Shown in pieces: positions 27,699-35,994 of a DNA stretch of 64,000 bases. Source of the DNA: Candidatus Melainabacteria bacterium (GTDB taxonomy: Bacteria > Cyanobacteriota > Vampirovibrionia > Obscuribacterales > Obscuribacteraceae). A program made the translations under genes and the position numbers. The DNA lies in NCBI GenBank assembly GCA_003151275.1, contig PLXC01000076.1, positions 62,001 through 126,000 on the forward strand, read 5' to 3'. Each line of letters begins with the position of its first letter. Within the stretch, counting starts at the first letter, position 1. The notes beneath the pieces were generated by a model, which did no database searches, was not told where the DNA came from, and saw only the letters and a program-made list of their open reading frames with translations.

Positions 27699-27893
27699 AT
27701 GACTAACTTCACAACAACAATGAGAGACATCGCCAACGAATACGTTGATGAAGCGATGGGGAGCGATGACTTGCATACTTGCGATGGCGATGATTATGAG
27801 TCGTGCATTGGCTGTCAGATGTTTCAGCATGGACTTGAACTCCTGACGATGATCGGAGAACTCTCTTCGGTACTGTCTAACTTCGAAATGTAG
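27699..27893 (+). CDS. Cassette 3 small protein (Cys motif)
   Basis: 64 residues; ATG 27699 8 nt after AGAGG. Very acidic, with HTCDGDDYESCIGCQMF (C-x7-C-x2-C), then a helix (LELLTMIGELSSVL). The CIGC motif is identical to that in the protein at 60674 and similar in position to CLVC at 20896. DNA-mimic-like acidity is notable, but no function is assigned. Confidence 0.75.
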   Translation: MTNFTTTMRDIANEYVDEAMGSDDLHTCDGDDYESCIGCQMFQHGLELLTMIGELSSVLSNFEM

Positions 27894-27899
27894 ATTTTC

Positions 27900-27932
27900 A
27901 AAGCTCGGGGCTAACCACCTCGGGCTTTTTTT
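27900..27932 (+). terminator. Terminator of cassette 3
   Basis: AAAGCTCGGGG pairs with CCTCGGGCTTT (G-U pairs included), then T-run. Confidence 0.8.
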
Positions 27933-27983
27933 CTGGCTCCGAGAACTTTGCCGAACAGTCAGAAGAGCATTGAGAGATCCGTT

Positions 27984-28019
27984 CCCTAGAGCGACGTAGG
28001 AGCGAGCGCAGAGCGCCCC
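27984..28019 (-). repeat. Short interspersed repeat, copy E (inverted)
   Basis: CCCTAGAGCGACGTAGGAGC then GAGCGCAGAGCGCCCC: the complement of copies A-D. Confidence 0.8.
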
Positions 28020-28112
28020 AAGAAATATTGCCCACCAGCAGAGTGGCTACCTTTTAGAAATGCCTGTGCCGGTTAGAACTGGTTTGCGCATGCTGCATGC
28101 ACGCTGAGTGTG

Positions 28113-28133
28113 TGTCGAACTGCCGGTTCGACA
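28113..28133. other. Inverted repeat of the candidate origin of transfer
   Basis: TGTCGAAC-TGCCG-GTTCGACA, perfect 8-bp arms, ~95 bp from the nic-like motif and ~250 bp from the accessory gene. The whole 27933-28381 interval has no substantial gene and is the best oriT candidate. Confidence 0.5.
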
Positions 28134-28224
28134 TGCGCCGCTTTTGCCCGCCCTTTTTGGCGGTCAATGCTGTCCTTTGGATCTCCGCGCCGCCGGCTGC
28201 GACTTTTGTCGCGCACGGTGTAGT

Positions 28225-28232
28225 GCAGGATA
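28225..28232 (-). other. Candidate nic site TATCCTGC (RP4/MOBP type)
   Basis: On the minus strand the sequence reads TTTATCCTGCACTAC. TATCCTG|C equals the RP4/RK2 nick core, and the relaxase encoded 640 bp away has a MOBP-like HUH motif. Nicking here would send 28.2 kb and lower coordinates (cassettes, ssb) into the recipient first. Confidence 0.5.
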
Positions 28233-28243
28233 AAGGGAGCACG

Positions 28244-28279
28244 ATGGCTGCCAAAAAAGCCCTATAGCTAGGGCTTTTT
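28244..28279 (+). terminator. Seven-residue mini-ORF overlapping an intrinsic terminator
   Basis: ATG 28244 (after AAAGGGAG) encodes MAAKKAL and stops at 28267 inside AAGCCCTA-TAGC-TAGGGCTTTTT. A leader-peptide attenuator is possible; otherwise a plain terminator insulating the mob operon. Confidence 0.6.
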
Positions 28280-28293
28280 CTCTACTATCATTT

Positions 28294-28323
28294 TTGACAT
28301 AGGGTGCTATTGGCTACTATGCG
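28294..28323 (+). promoter_or_regulatory. Candidate sigma-70-type promoter of the mob operon
   Basis: TTGACA (28294-28299), 18-nt spacer, TATGCG (28318-28323), about 60 nt before the first mob gene. Confidence 0.5.
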
Positions 28324-28381
28324 GGCAGCAATGGTAAGCTAGACTTAGTTTATCACTACTATCAAGTGGATGGAATGAGCA

Positions 28382-28861
28382 ATGCCACCAAGCAAGAAAT
28401 ATCAAGCGCAAGCGGTCGCTTTAGCGGAGCCTGATCGAATCGCTTTAGCGAAATTGGCCAGTGAATTAAACATGACAAAAGGGCAGGTCGCGCGCGATGC
28501 TATCCGTTGGTATGTGCAAAATCAGGAGACGCTACGAGAGAGCGAACGAGACGACAAACTGGCTCGGGTGATCTTCAAAGCGACAGATCGGATTATTGCT
28601 GTGATTATGAATTCGACAAATCGCATTTGCAGTTTGCAGGTGCGGTCGATTATCGACACGAACATCACGATGATGATGTTTTACAGGATGTTGCCAGTCG
28701 ACCAGGCCGATTCGTTGATGGCAAAGTTTTACCGCATGGCAGTATCGCGAGTGACGCGCAAAATTGGTCCTGAGGAGTTGAACATCGCAACGATGATCAA
28801 GGAGGGATTGGAGCAGGAAATTTTCGCTGAAGAAACGGCCAAAACAAGTAAATCTGAGTAG
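28382..28861 (+). CDS. Relaxosome accessory protein (ribbon-helix-helix, MobC/TraJ-like)
   Basis: 159 residues; ATG 28382. N-terminal residues ~8-50 form a CopG/Arc-like unit (AVALAEPDRIALAKLASELNM, GQVARDAIRWYV). The remaining ~110 residues are helical (FKATDRIIAVIMNSTNRICSL). It ends 3 nt before the relaxase start. Proteins of this type bind oriT and recruit the relaxase. Confidence 0.75.
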   Translation: MPPSKKYQAQAVALAEPDRIALAKLASELNMTKGQVARDAIRWYVQNQETLRESERDDKLARVIFKATDRIIAVIMNSTNRICSLQVRSIIDTNITMMMFYRMLPVDQADSLMAKFYRMAVSRVTRKIGPEELNIATMIKEGLEQEIFAEETAKTSKSE

Positions 28862-28864
28862 CTG

Positions 28865-31228
28865 ATGAGATCGGTTGCAAAGGGTAATTACATCAAGGGC
28901 AAAGGCGGCAAGTTGCATGCCTTTAGCCACGTGCGATATCTGCAATTTCGTAAGGGCGACGACAGGGACCAGGCGGAAGGACGAGTGCGGCTTTTTTTGA
29001 ATGCCGACCGTGAGGGAATTAGCGGACGGGAAGTGCAAGCGCATATCCGCAATCAGAACGAACGAGGCGTAGTTATCCATCGGATTGTCTTGTCGCCTGG
29101 CATGGACGGCGTGGATATGACTGAGTACACGCGGTTCGTGATGGACGAACTTGAGCGGTCGAAAGGCCAGGACCTTGATTATTTTGCCACCGAGCACCAG
29201 AACACTGACCACGACCATATGCATGTTGTGCTGATGGGGACGGGCAAGAATGGTGGGCAAGTGCGCCTGTACAGAGAGCAATATCGACTAATTAGGGAGG
29301 CAGGAGATCGGTACTTAGAGCGGCATCATTACTTTACGCGCTACCTAGACAAAGAAATACCAACCTTGATGAAGACTGGTTATGTGCGAGATACGGGAGA
29401 CGACCCATACGAGTGGCTTTTAAAGGACTTAAAAAGTCCAAAGTCGCTAGCAGAACTTGATGAGGAGCGCCGGCTAGAGGAAGAGGCGGAGCAGCCAGAG
29501 TTCGACAGGGAAAAGGCGATCGAGGAACTTAGGCCCCACGAAAAAATCAGAGCGGCAGGAGTAACTTATCACCAATATACACCGCTTGAGGAGTTACTAA
29601 AGCTTGATGACAGGCTCGTTTCTGGTGAGCAAGCAAGGATCTCGAAACCGGATTACCAGCAGTTATGGGAATGGATTGGTACGAAGCAATTAGGCGGTGA
29701 CGATTACTATGAAAAAATAGGTGAGCACGAAAGGCTGCAGAAGTTATTTGATGACGAGCTGAAGAGGTCGCTTGCATCGGATAATAGTCCGCCGAGAAGT
29801 TATCGCCAGTATTTGTACGAGAGTCGAGGGCGTCTATTAGAATCACATGAGAAATATGAGCTCGATACAAAGCGGAGCGATTTAAAGCGAGAGCTCAAAG
29901 AATTAGATGAGGGTGAAGAAGCAGACCCGGAGCGAAGGCGTGAGATAGAAGAGCAGCTCGAGTGGCTCAATGAGCTAGCGCAAGAGCGCTTGCAGACTGT
30001 GCTCGAGAAAGAAACTAAGGAAGAAGTAGTGAGCGCAGAAAAGGCAAAAGAGGGCGAAGCGGAGCGGGCAGATGTTGATGAACATGAGCCTAAAACCGAT
30101 GCGCGGGGAGCAAAGGATGCTGAGGCTGAAAAAGACAAAGTGCAAAGTTCAGAAAAACCCGAGCAAGAAAAGCAAGACGAGTTAGATAGGGAAAATTCGG
30201 AGCGTGGCGAGCGCATTGATAAAGAAGACGAGCAAAAGCGCCTTGAGCAGCAGGAAGCGCGGGACAAAGAGCAAAAGCGAATTGAGCAGGAAGACAGGGA
30301 TAAAGAGCACGAAAGGCTCAACCAAGAAGCACGCGACCGGGAGCAAGAACGGCTAGACCGCGAAGAACAAGACCGAGAGCGGGAGCGGCTAGACCAAGAA
30401 GAGAGGGACAGGTTAGACGAACAAGCACGGCAACGAGATGAAGAGCGCCGGCAAGCAGATGAACTTGCAAAACAAGAAGCCGAGCGCATTTTCAAGATGC
30501 AGCAGGATCTTGAGCGACTGAGGCAGCAACAACTTGAGCAGCCATCGAGGTCTGATGAAGTCTCGGAGTTGCAGAAAAAAATAGATCAAGTGACGCGCGA
30601 GATTGGTGAGGCGGGCAACCGCGAAACTGGTGATCCATTAGATCGCGCCGATCCGGCTCTCGACGTAAACAAAGACATTGACTTGGAGAAAGCTGAGCCC
30701 GATATTCTCGATAAAGCGGAGCCGACTTTCGACCTGGATAAAGACATCTCTGACACCTGGAGTCTTGATGACAGAGCCGGTAGAGAAGAGCATGAAATCG
30801 AGGACTTACTCAAAGGGCTGGAGCCAGACGAGCGAGATCGTGTGGACCCGCAAAGCGACATTAGTGCGGTTTTGTTTGGGGAAAATCCAGAGCTCAAACT
30901 AGACGAGCATGAGAAGTTGCCTGAAGAAAAACGCATGGATAATTGGGAGATTGAAGCTTTCAATCCGGAGTTGATAAAAGAGCAAAAAGACAGACCAGAT
31001 CAAGAGATGGAAAAGGAGCTCGGAGAGGGCGAAGAACGAGAACATGACATTGCTGAACAAGTTAAGCAATCGCCTGAACAAGTGATGCAGCAGCAGGTGC
31101 AGCAGGCAATTCAGCTGCAAATACAACAAACATTCCAGCAGCCAGACAAGGCAGACGACAAAGAGGACCAAAGTCAGTCGAAGGACAAAGAGCAAGAGCA
31201 AGACCAAGGCGGAGAGCACAGTCGCTGA
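28865..31228 (+). CDS. MOBP-like relaxase with long charged/Gln-rich tail
   Basis: 787 residues. The N-terminal ~200 residues form the HUH relaxase domain. Motif III is EHQNTDHDHMHVVLMG (His111, His118, His120); candidate catalytic Tyr residues lie near the N terminus (GNYIKG, HVRYLQF). Residues ~200-360 are helical. Residues ~360-600 are an extreme Glu/Lys/Arg/Gln coiled-coil (DREEQDRERERLDQEERDR). The last ~120 residues (AVLFGENPEL, IKEQKDRPDQEME, VMQQQVQQAIQLQIQQ) recur almost intact at the end of the protein at 32039. The tail may be the type IV secretion signal, given the coupling protein downstream. Confidence 0.88.
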   Translation: MRSVAKGNYIKGKGGKLHAFSHVRYLQFRKGDDRDQAEGRVRLFLNADREGISGREVQAHIRNQNERGVVIHRIVLSPGMDGVDMTEYTRFVMDELERSKGQDLDYFATEHQNTDHDHMHVVLMGTGKNGGQVRLYREQYRLIREAGDRYLERHHYFTRYLDKEIPTLMKTGYVRDTGDDPYEWLLKDLKSPKSLAELDEERRLEEEAEQPEFDREKAIEELRPHEKIRAAGVTYHQYTPLEELLKLDDRLVSGEQARISKPDYQQLWEWIGTKQLGGDDYYEKIGEHERLQKLFDDELKRSLASDNSPPRSYRQYLYESRGRLLESHEKYELDTKRSDLKRELKELDEGEEADPERRREIEEQLEWLNELAQERLQTVLEKETKEEVVSAEKAKEGEAERADVDEHEPKTDARGAKDAEAEKDKVQSSEKPEQEKQDELDRENSERGERIDKEDEQKRLEQQEARDKEQKRIEQEDRDKEHERLNQEARDREQERLDREEQDRERERLDQEERDRLDEQARQRDEERRQADELAKQEAERIFKMQQDLERLRQQQLEQPSRSDEVSELQKKIDQVTREIGEAGNRETGDPLDRADPALDVNKDIDLEKAEPDILDKAEPTFDLDKDISDTWSLDDRAGREEHEIEDLLKGLEPDERDRVDPQSDISAVLFGENPELKLDEHEKLPEEKRMDNWEIEAFNPELIKEQKDRPDQEMEKELGEGEEREHDIAEQVKQSPEQVMQQQVQQAIQLQIQQTFQQPDKADDKEDQSQSKDKEQEQDQGGEHSR

Positions 31229-31245
31229 TGACGAGCGGGTTATAG
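30857..31245 (+). repeat. Relaxase 3' end, copy 1 of a segmental duplication
   Basis: Aligns with 32842-33215, including CCAAAGTCAGTC and GTCGCTGATGACGA past the stop. Copy 1 is followed by a dead ATGACGAGC... start; copy 2 is followed by the real ATGACGATA start of the coupling protein. Confidence 0.8.
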
Positions 31246-31340
31246 CATGATTGCTTGTATGTACGCTTATCAAAATCGTCTTTATAAGCGTGCATGGCTG
31301 TGGTAAGATATATGTACGGATAGCAAGTAGGTTTTGATAA

Positions 31341-32039
31341 GTGGACCAAACTTTCACGAGCCCTGTTTTTGAGAAGCTCATAAAGTCTGTCAGTAAGCAG
31401 GATGGCTTTTTCACGGCACAGCAAGCGACGTCCGCTGGTTATTCACCGCAAAACCAGTCCTATCATGTTAAGGCTGGGCACTGGGAGAGGCATGCCAGGG
31501 GCATCTTCAGGTTGAAGCTTTGGCCAACACGCTTTTCCGATCTCACTGATTTCGAAATTGCTTATTTATGGACCTCTGACCGGATGGGGGTACCGCAGGG
31601 TGTGATCTCGCATGGCTCAGCTTTGATTGCCTGGAACTTCTCGAGTTTGTTTCAGCGCACTCGAGTTCATGTCACTGTGCCGACGAAATTTCGCCGGCGC
31701 AGCCAATGTGTTCACAAGCTACAACTGCATTATCATGAGCTGAATGATTCAAACATCCAAGACAAATTTGGTTTTCGAATAACCTCTCCTTTGCGCACCA
31801 TCCTGGATCTGCTTACCGATCCGCGTCCCAGCATTGAAAACAAACACGTCAAAGAAGCCATGGAAGCTGCGCTGCTGCGCGGGTATATCGCCGACCACGA
31901 AATCAAACGTGCAACGTTGTCCGGGCAAGAAAGAGACTTGTTGGTCGCACTGCTTCGCAAGATCAACTATCCGCAGGTCAGAGAAGAGGCTATGAACTCG
32001 TTGATTAGTTCGCTGTCCCAGATGGCTGTGATTGACTAG
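31341..32039 (+). CDS. AbiEi/COG5340-like antitoxin regulator
   Basis: 232 residues from GTG 31341. The N-terminal winged-helix segment (DGFFTAQQATSAGYSPQNQS, WERHARGIFRL) is followed by the family core (VISHGSALIAWNFS, RVHVTVPTKFRRRSQ, ITSPLRTILDLL). In type IV AbiE systems this protein represses its operon and neutralises the partner nucleotidyltransferase. The TAG stop overlaps the GTG of the next gene (TAGTG), as expected for a coupled pair. It sits unusually between relaxase and coupling protein. Confidence 0.8.
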   Translation: MDQTFTSPVFEKLIKSVSKQDGFFTAQQATSAGYSPQNQSYHVKAGHWERHARGIFRLKLWPTRFSDLTDFEIAYLWTSDRMGVPQGVISHGSALIAWNFSSLFQRTRVHVTVPTKFRRRSQCVHKLQLHYHELNDSNIQDKFGFRITSPLRTILDLLTDPRPSIENKHVKEAMEAALLRGYIADHEIKRATLSGQERDLLVALLRKINYPQVREEAMNSLISSLSQMAVID

Positions 32040-33199
32040 TGAAATATGCTGACGCTGACGAGTTTAAGGCTGCTCTTGATCAGATGCAAGCGGACAAAAG
32101 GGCAGACTCCATGCGCATTTGGTTAGGGCAGGAACTTTCCACTTCAAAAGGTGACCATTTTAAATTCCGTACTGACCATGCCTATGCCATCAAAGACTTA
32201 GGAGATGGGGAGCCGTGTGCAAGAGTGATTGTTGCCGTCGAAATTGGCAGGCATGACTTCCATTTGTACGAAGTCGACCTGGCTATGCAGAACAAGGAGA
32301 ATCATACGCATGAGACGCGTGGACACGACTTGCTCAATTTTGCTGAAGTTGAAAACCCGCACATTCACACACTGTGCCCGGAGTACATCATTGCTGATAA
32401 AGCAACACTCTATCTCAAAGAAAATGGGAATGAAGACTTCGAGCGCGTAAATGACATCGCACACGCAGCCCTTCTTATAGAGAACATAAACCTCGACCTG
32501 GAGCGACTGACCGAAGGATTGGCTCAGTATGCCATCCAGCGCGATGTCGTCGATGAGTTGTTGGAGAAGATTCCCGACGCGCCAGACGACTGGCAAGACA
32601 AATTTCAAGATGCAATGGAGCAGTCAAAATCTGATCTGACACTATCTGAAGCTATGGACATGATTAGAGGCACAATAGACCTTGTCCGTGGTAGAGCTTA
32701 TGATGTCGCCTTAGAAAGATATGACGAGTCGTCCAGAGAAACGAGGAGCGAGTCCGATGAACATTCTACGTTCTCTGAGAGAGATGTGTTGGATATCAAT
32801 CGAGTTGTCGATGATCGAGAATCGCAAAACAACTTAGCAGGTGATGACATCAACACAGTCTTGTTTGGGCAAAACCCAGAAGCGATGATTGTTGAGCACG
32901 ATAAATTCCCCGAAGAAAGACGAATGGATGCTTGGGAAAGGGAAGCTTTCAAGCCACAGTTGATAAAGGAACAAAAGGACAGGCCTGACCAAGAAATGGA
33001 AAGGGAGCTGGGCGATGACGAGGAGCGCGAAAGTGAGATTGCCGAACAACCAAAGCTTTCGCCCGAGCAACTGATGCAGCAGCAGGTACAACTGCAGCAA
33101 ATACAACTGCAGCAAATACAACAAACGAACTTGCAACAAAGAAGACCAAAGTCAGTCCAAGGACAAGGAGCAAGAGCAGGAAAGAGGAGGAGAGCATAG
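32039..33199 (+). CDS. AbiEii-like protein with core deletion, fused to the relaxase tail
   Basis: 386 residues from GTG 32039. The first ~14 residues (KYADADEFKAALD) look like the start of DUF1814/AbiEii nucleotidyltransferases. The next part (HFKFR, ARVIVAVEIGRHDFHLYEVDL, TRGHDLLNFAEV, CPEYIIADKATLYL, FERVNDIAHAALLIE) matches their C-terminal half. The GS...DxD nucleotidyltransferase core expected between them is absent, so catalysis is unlikely. From ~265 on it is homologous to the relaxase C terminus (TVLFGQNPEA, IKEQKDRPDQEMERELG, LMQQQVQLQQIQLQQ). A one-base loss near 33140 shifts the last ~20 residues to a basic end (GARAGKRRRA). Confidence 0.75.
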   Translation: MKYADADEFKAALDQMQADKRADSMRIWLGQELSTSKGDHFKFRTDHAYAIKDLGDGEPCARVIVAVEIGRHDFHLYEVDLAMQNKENHTHETRGHDLLNFAEVENPHIHTLCPEYIIADKATLYLKENGNEDFERVNDIAHAALLIENINLDLERLTEGLAQYAIQRDVVDELLEKIPDAPDDWQDKFQDAMEQSKSDLTLSEAMDMIRGTIDLVRGRAYDVALERYDESSRETRSESDEHSTFSERDVLDINRVVDDRESQNNLAGDDINTVLFGQNPEAMIVEHDKFPEERRMDAWEREAFKPQLIKEQKDRPDQEMERELGDDEERESEIAEQPKLSPEQLMQQQVQLQQIQLQQIQQTNLQQRRPKSVQGQGARAGKRRRA

Positions 33200-33215
33200 T
33201 CGCTGATGACGATAG
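32842..33215 (+). repeat. Relaxase 3' end, copy 2 of the segmental duplication
   Basis: See 30857-31245. In the ancestral frame this copy would also end EHSR-stop at 33203-33205, directly before the coupling-protein ATG. Confidence 0.8.
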
Positions 33216-35176
33216 AAGGCACACTAACTGCAAATATCGTTGCGCCAACAGATCTGATTGCACAGCTGGCGATAATGTCTCTTGCCGATAATGGTTGGCC
33301 GCCGGGACTTTTTGACCTCATTCAAGAAATCAGTGTACAGAAACGCAAGACTCAAAAAGCAAGCGGAATAGGGTATGAACTGGACTTTACAGCAAGACTG
33401 TCTTGGCATGCCATTGACGAAAAACAAACAAAGCTCACTGTGACTGTGAAAGAGCGCGAAGGTAACGTTACGCCGAACGACTGCAAGAAAGAGTGTTTTG
33501 AGATCATAAAAGGCATCAATGACCGGGCGCCAAGTTTTGTGAAAGCGCTTTTAAATGCCAAGTTACGCACCACCTATGGGGATGCTCGATGGGCAACTGA
33601 GAGTGATTTAGCAGAAGCGAATTACCTCGTCGATGAAGTCGGTCCAGGTCAACTTGTGCTTGGTCCGCACAGTAAGAAAAAATATCTCGCCCTGCCTGAT
33701 GATGAGACAGAGAGACATGCTTTGGTATGTGGTCCAACTGGCTGTGGCAAAACAAGCACGCTTTTCGTGCCGAATCTAATACAACGCACAGGCTGGAGCA
33801 CGATCGTGACGGAAGCGACCGCTGGCAGCGTAGAAGTTGACAATGCAGAGGAAACGCCGACTGAAGGGCCAGATCTAATGCAGAAGACAGCTGGCTACAG
33901 GCATCAAACAGGTCAAAAAATCTATTACTTCAACCCGGATGACTTGAGCTCGCATCGCATCAATCCAATCGCCGGCATTACGACAATTCGCCAGTCAAGT
34001 CGATTAGCCAATCTGCTAGTTAAGAACACGAATATTCGAGTCGATACTGGCGGCGATCCGTTTTGGGAAACGGCTGAGACGGCGCTTTTGAATTCTCTGA
34101 TTATGCATGCGGCAGGTAACAACGGCGACCTTGGTATGACTCGGAGGCTTTTAAGAGACGGACCGAAAGAACTAGCGCGAATATTGCAAGAAAGCGCAGT
34201 CGTTGAAGCGCGAGCTCGTTACGAAGAGTTCTTGCATTGGAGCACCGAAGCCACGCGCAACAGCATTGTGATCGGCTTGATGCAGCGTTTAGAATTGTGG
34301 ACACAGCCTAGAATAGTGGCATTGACTGAAGCTAATGATATTGATTTTGACAATTTGCACAATGAGCTGTTTAGCTTTTATTTGGCTGTGCCTGCTGATA
34401 AGCCTGAATTGAAGCCCTGCGCAGCGATCATTTTTACTTACCTAATCAACTACGTAGCGGCAAAAAAGATGAAGCACCGCGTCTCGTTGTACCTTGATGA
34501 ATTTACTAACTTTGGCTACATACCTGACTTCCCAAACAAGCTGTCGATTATTAGACACAGGCACATACCGGCAATGTTAGGTCTACAGGACTATGCGCAA
34601 GCAGAGGAGATCTACAAAACAACAGCGTCTACGCTATTCAGTCAGCCGGCAACACGGATTTATTTCAAGCCTCAGACATTGGCGCAAGCAAAAATCATCA
34701 GCGAGTCACTCGGAACAGAAACCGTGTATGAGCGCTCAGTCAGTTCGAACTGTCAAATTAACGAGAAGGAGTTTGGGCGAGAGCTGATGACACCTGGAGC
34801 GGTCCAGCTCCTTAAGAAAGGTCATGCGATTGTGTTTACGCCCAACGCTAATCCGCTTAACCTTAAGCGCTTCGAGCCCCAGGATTATGATTACGCAACT
34901 AAAATCCCACCACCGCCCAGGCGGCTACTGAAAGTCGATGACACATTGGTTAAAGAGTGTGTTGAAGAAAGAGAGCTCCAAGTAACGGCAGAGAAGATGT
35001 TGAAAGCAGAGGCCGCAGGGCGAGAAAAAGATCGCCGCGAGTCAGACGAGAAAGAGCAAAAGTCACAAGTCGAGCCGGAAAAAGCAGCAGAAGAGAAAAC
35101 GCAGGCTAAAGAAGGCAAAGACAAAAACGATGATAAGTCGTATAACGAATACGGAGACCGTGTACCCCGAATTTAA
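33206..35176 (+). CDS. Type IV coupling protein (VirD4/TraG-like ATPase)
   Basis: 656 residues; ATG 33206. Walker A GPTGCGKT (176-183), Walker B LYLDEF (Asp431/Glu432), RHRHIPAMLGLQDYAQAEEIY and PATRIYFKPQT place it in the VirD4/TraG/TraD family, which links the relaxosome to a secretion channel. No transmembrane segments are visible at the N terminus, unlike most VirD4 proteins. Two small membrane proteins directly downstream may supply the anchor. The C terminus is a Lys/Glu-rich tail. No other type IV secretion genes are in the window. Confidence 0.88.
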   Translation: MTIEGTLTANIVAPTDLIAQLAIMSLADNGWPPGLFDLIQEISVQKRKTQKASGIGYELDFTARLSWHAIDEKQTKLTVTVKEREGNVTPNDCKKECFEIIKGINDRAPSFVKALLNAKLRTTYGDARWATESDLAEANYLVDEVGPGQLVLGPHSKKKYLALPDDETERHALVCGPTGCGKTSTLFVPNLIQRTGWSTIVTEATAGSVEVDNAEETPTEGPDLMQKTAGYRHQTGQKIYYFNPDDLSSHRINPIAGITTIRQSSRLANLLVKNTNIRVDTGGDPFWETAETALLNSLIMHAAGNNGDLGMTRRLLRDGPKELARILQESAVVEARARYEEFLHWSTEATRNSIVIGLMQRLELWTQPRIVALTEANDIDFDNLHNELFSFYLAVPADKPELKPCAAIIFTYLINYVAAKKMKHRVSLYLDEFTNFGYIPDFPNKLSIIRHRHIPAMLGLQDYAQAEEIYKTTASTLFSQPATRIYFKPQTLAQAKIISESLGTETVYERSVSSNCQINEKEFGRELMTPGAVQLLKKGHAIVFTPNANPLNLKRFEPQDYDYATKIPPPPRRLLKVDDTLVKECVEERELQVTAEKMLKAEAAGREKDRRESDEKEQKSQVEPEKAAEEKTQAKEGKDKNDDKSYNEYGDRVPRI

Positions 35177-35190
35177 CCGGAGGGAGTCTT

Positions 35191-35994
35191 TTGGCAGAAG
35201 AGCGGTCCATCGAGCAATGTTTACACGTCCTTGGCTTAGAACCGGGAGCGACTCTTGCTGACGTCAAAGAAGCGCATCGCTTTTTAGTACAGACTTTTCA
35301 TGAGGATAAATACCCTGCTGGCAGCACGATGCGCGACAAAGCCAGGGAGAAGATGGTGGCGATTAATGACGCGTATGACAAGCTGAAGAAGTTCTTCGCA
35401 GAGCACCCAGATGGCATACCGGAAGGTGGCTGGCAAAAACAAGGCTCCCAGGGTACTACATCGACCGATGGTGGCGATATGGACTGGCAGGCTTGGCAAA
35501 ATCAGCAGACCTCAGGAGCAGATAGCGAAGTCAAACAATGGCAAGAACAAGAAAAAGCTCGGCGCGAGTCTCTCAAAACAGAAGAAGCAAAGACTCAGCG
35601 CAAAGGCATCGCCAATTTTAGTTTGATTGGTGCTTGGTTAGTTCTAGCAGTTATGTGGATGGGGCATGGCTGTACTGGCTCAGAACATCAGTATTCAGAT
35701 GGCTCAACACTGAATTACATGCGGGAAGCGTTCGAATACAAAAGGAAAATGGGAACGGCTACCCAGGCCGATGCTGACCGCCTAAGAGAGGCTACTGACC
35801 AATGGAATAAGGACGCTGATAAGAACAATGGCAGCATGATTTTCTTATACGTAATGTTGGCTGGCTTAATTTACGTGACGGTATTCAAAAGACCAAATAA
35901 CTACATCAAGACCTGGATTGACACAGGTAAGTTTGAAGCAACCTATGCCGACAAAAAAGATACGGACAAGCCTAAACCTGAGGTGAAGGCGTGA
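35191..35994 (+). CDS. J-domain-like membrane protein
   Basis: 267 residues from TTG 35191, supported by CCGGAGGGAG 7 nt upstream. Residues ~6-68 resemble a DnaJ domain (CLHVLGLEPGATLADVKEAHRFLVQ, AINDAYDKLKKFF), but the invariant HPD is HED (FHEDKYP). Two membrane segments at ~147-165 (FSLIGAWLVLAVMWMGHG) and ~215-233 (MIFLYVMLAGLIYVTVF). It might tether or stimulate an Hsp70, or be a degenerate J-protein acting as a membrane scaffold for the coupling protein. Its stop overlaps the next start. Confidence 0.75.
   Translation: MAEERSIEQCLHVLGLEPGATLADVKEAHRFLVQTFHEDKYPAGSTMRDKAREKMVAINDAYDKLKKFFAEHPDGIPEGGWQKQGSQGTTSTDGGDMDWQAWQNQQTSGADSEVKQWQEQEKARRESLKTEEAKTQRKGIANFSLIGAWLVLAVMWMGHGCTGSEHQYSDGSTLNYMREAFEYKRKMGTATQADADRLREATDQWNKDADKNNGSMIFLYVMLAGLIYVTVFKRPNNYIKTWIDTGKFEATYADKKDTDKPKPEVKA

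Noticed and set aside
24989..27893. CRISPR or integron-cassette interpretation of the three repeats
   Set aside because: Repeats are ~350 bp with internal promoter-like and ribosome-site features, spacers are ORFs, and no integrase or attC-type recombination motifs were seen at the boundaries.
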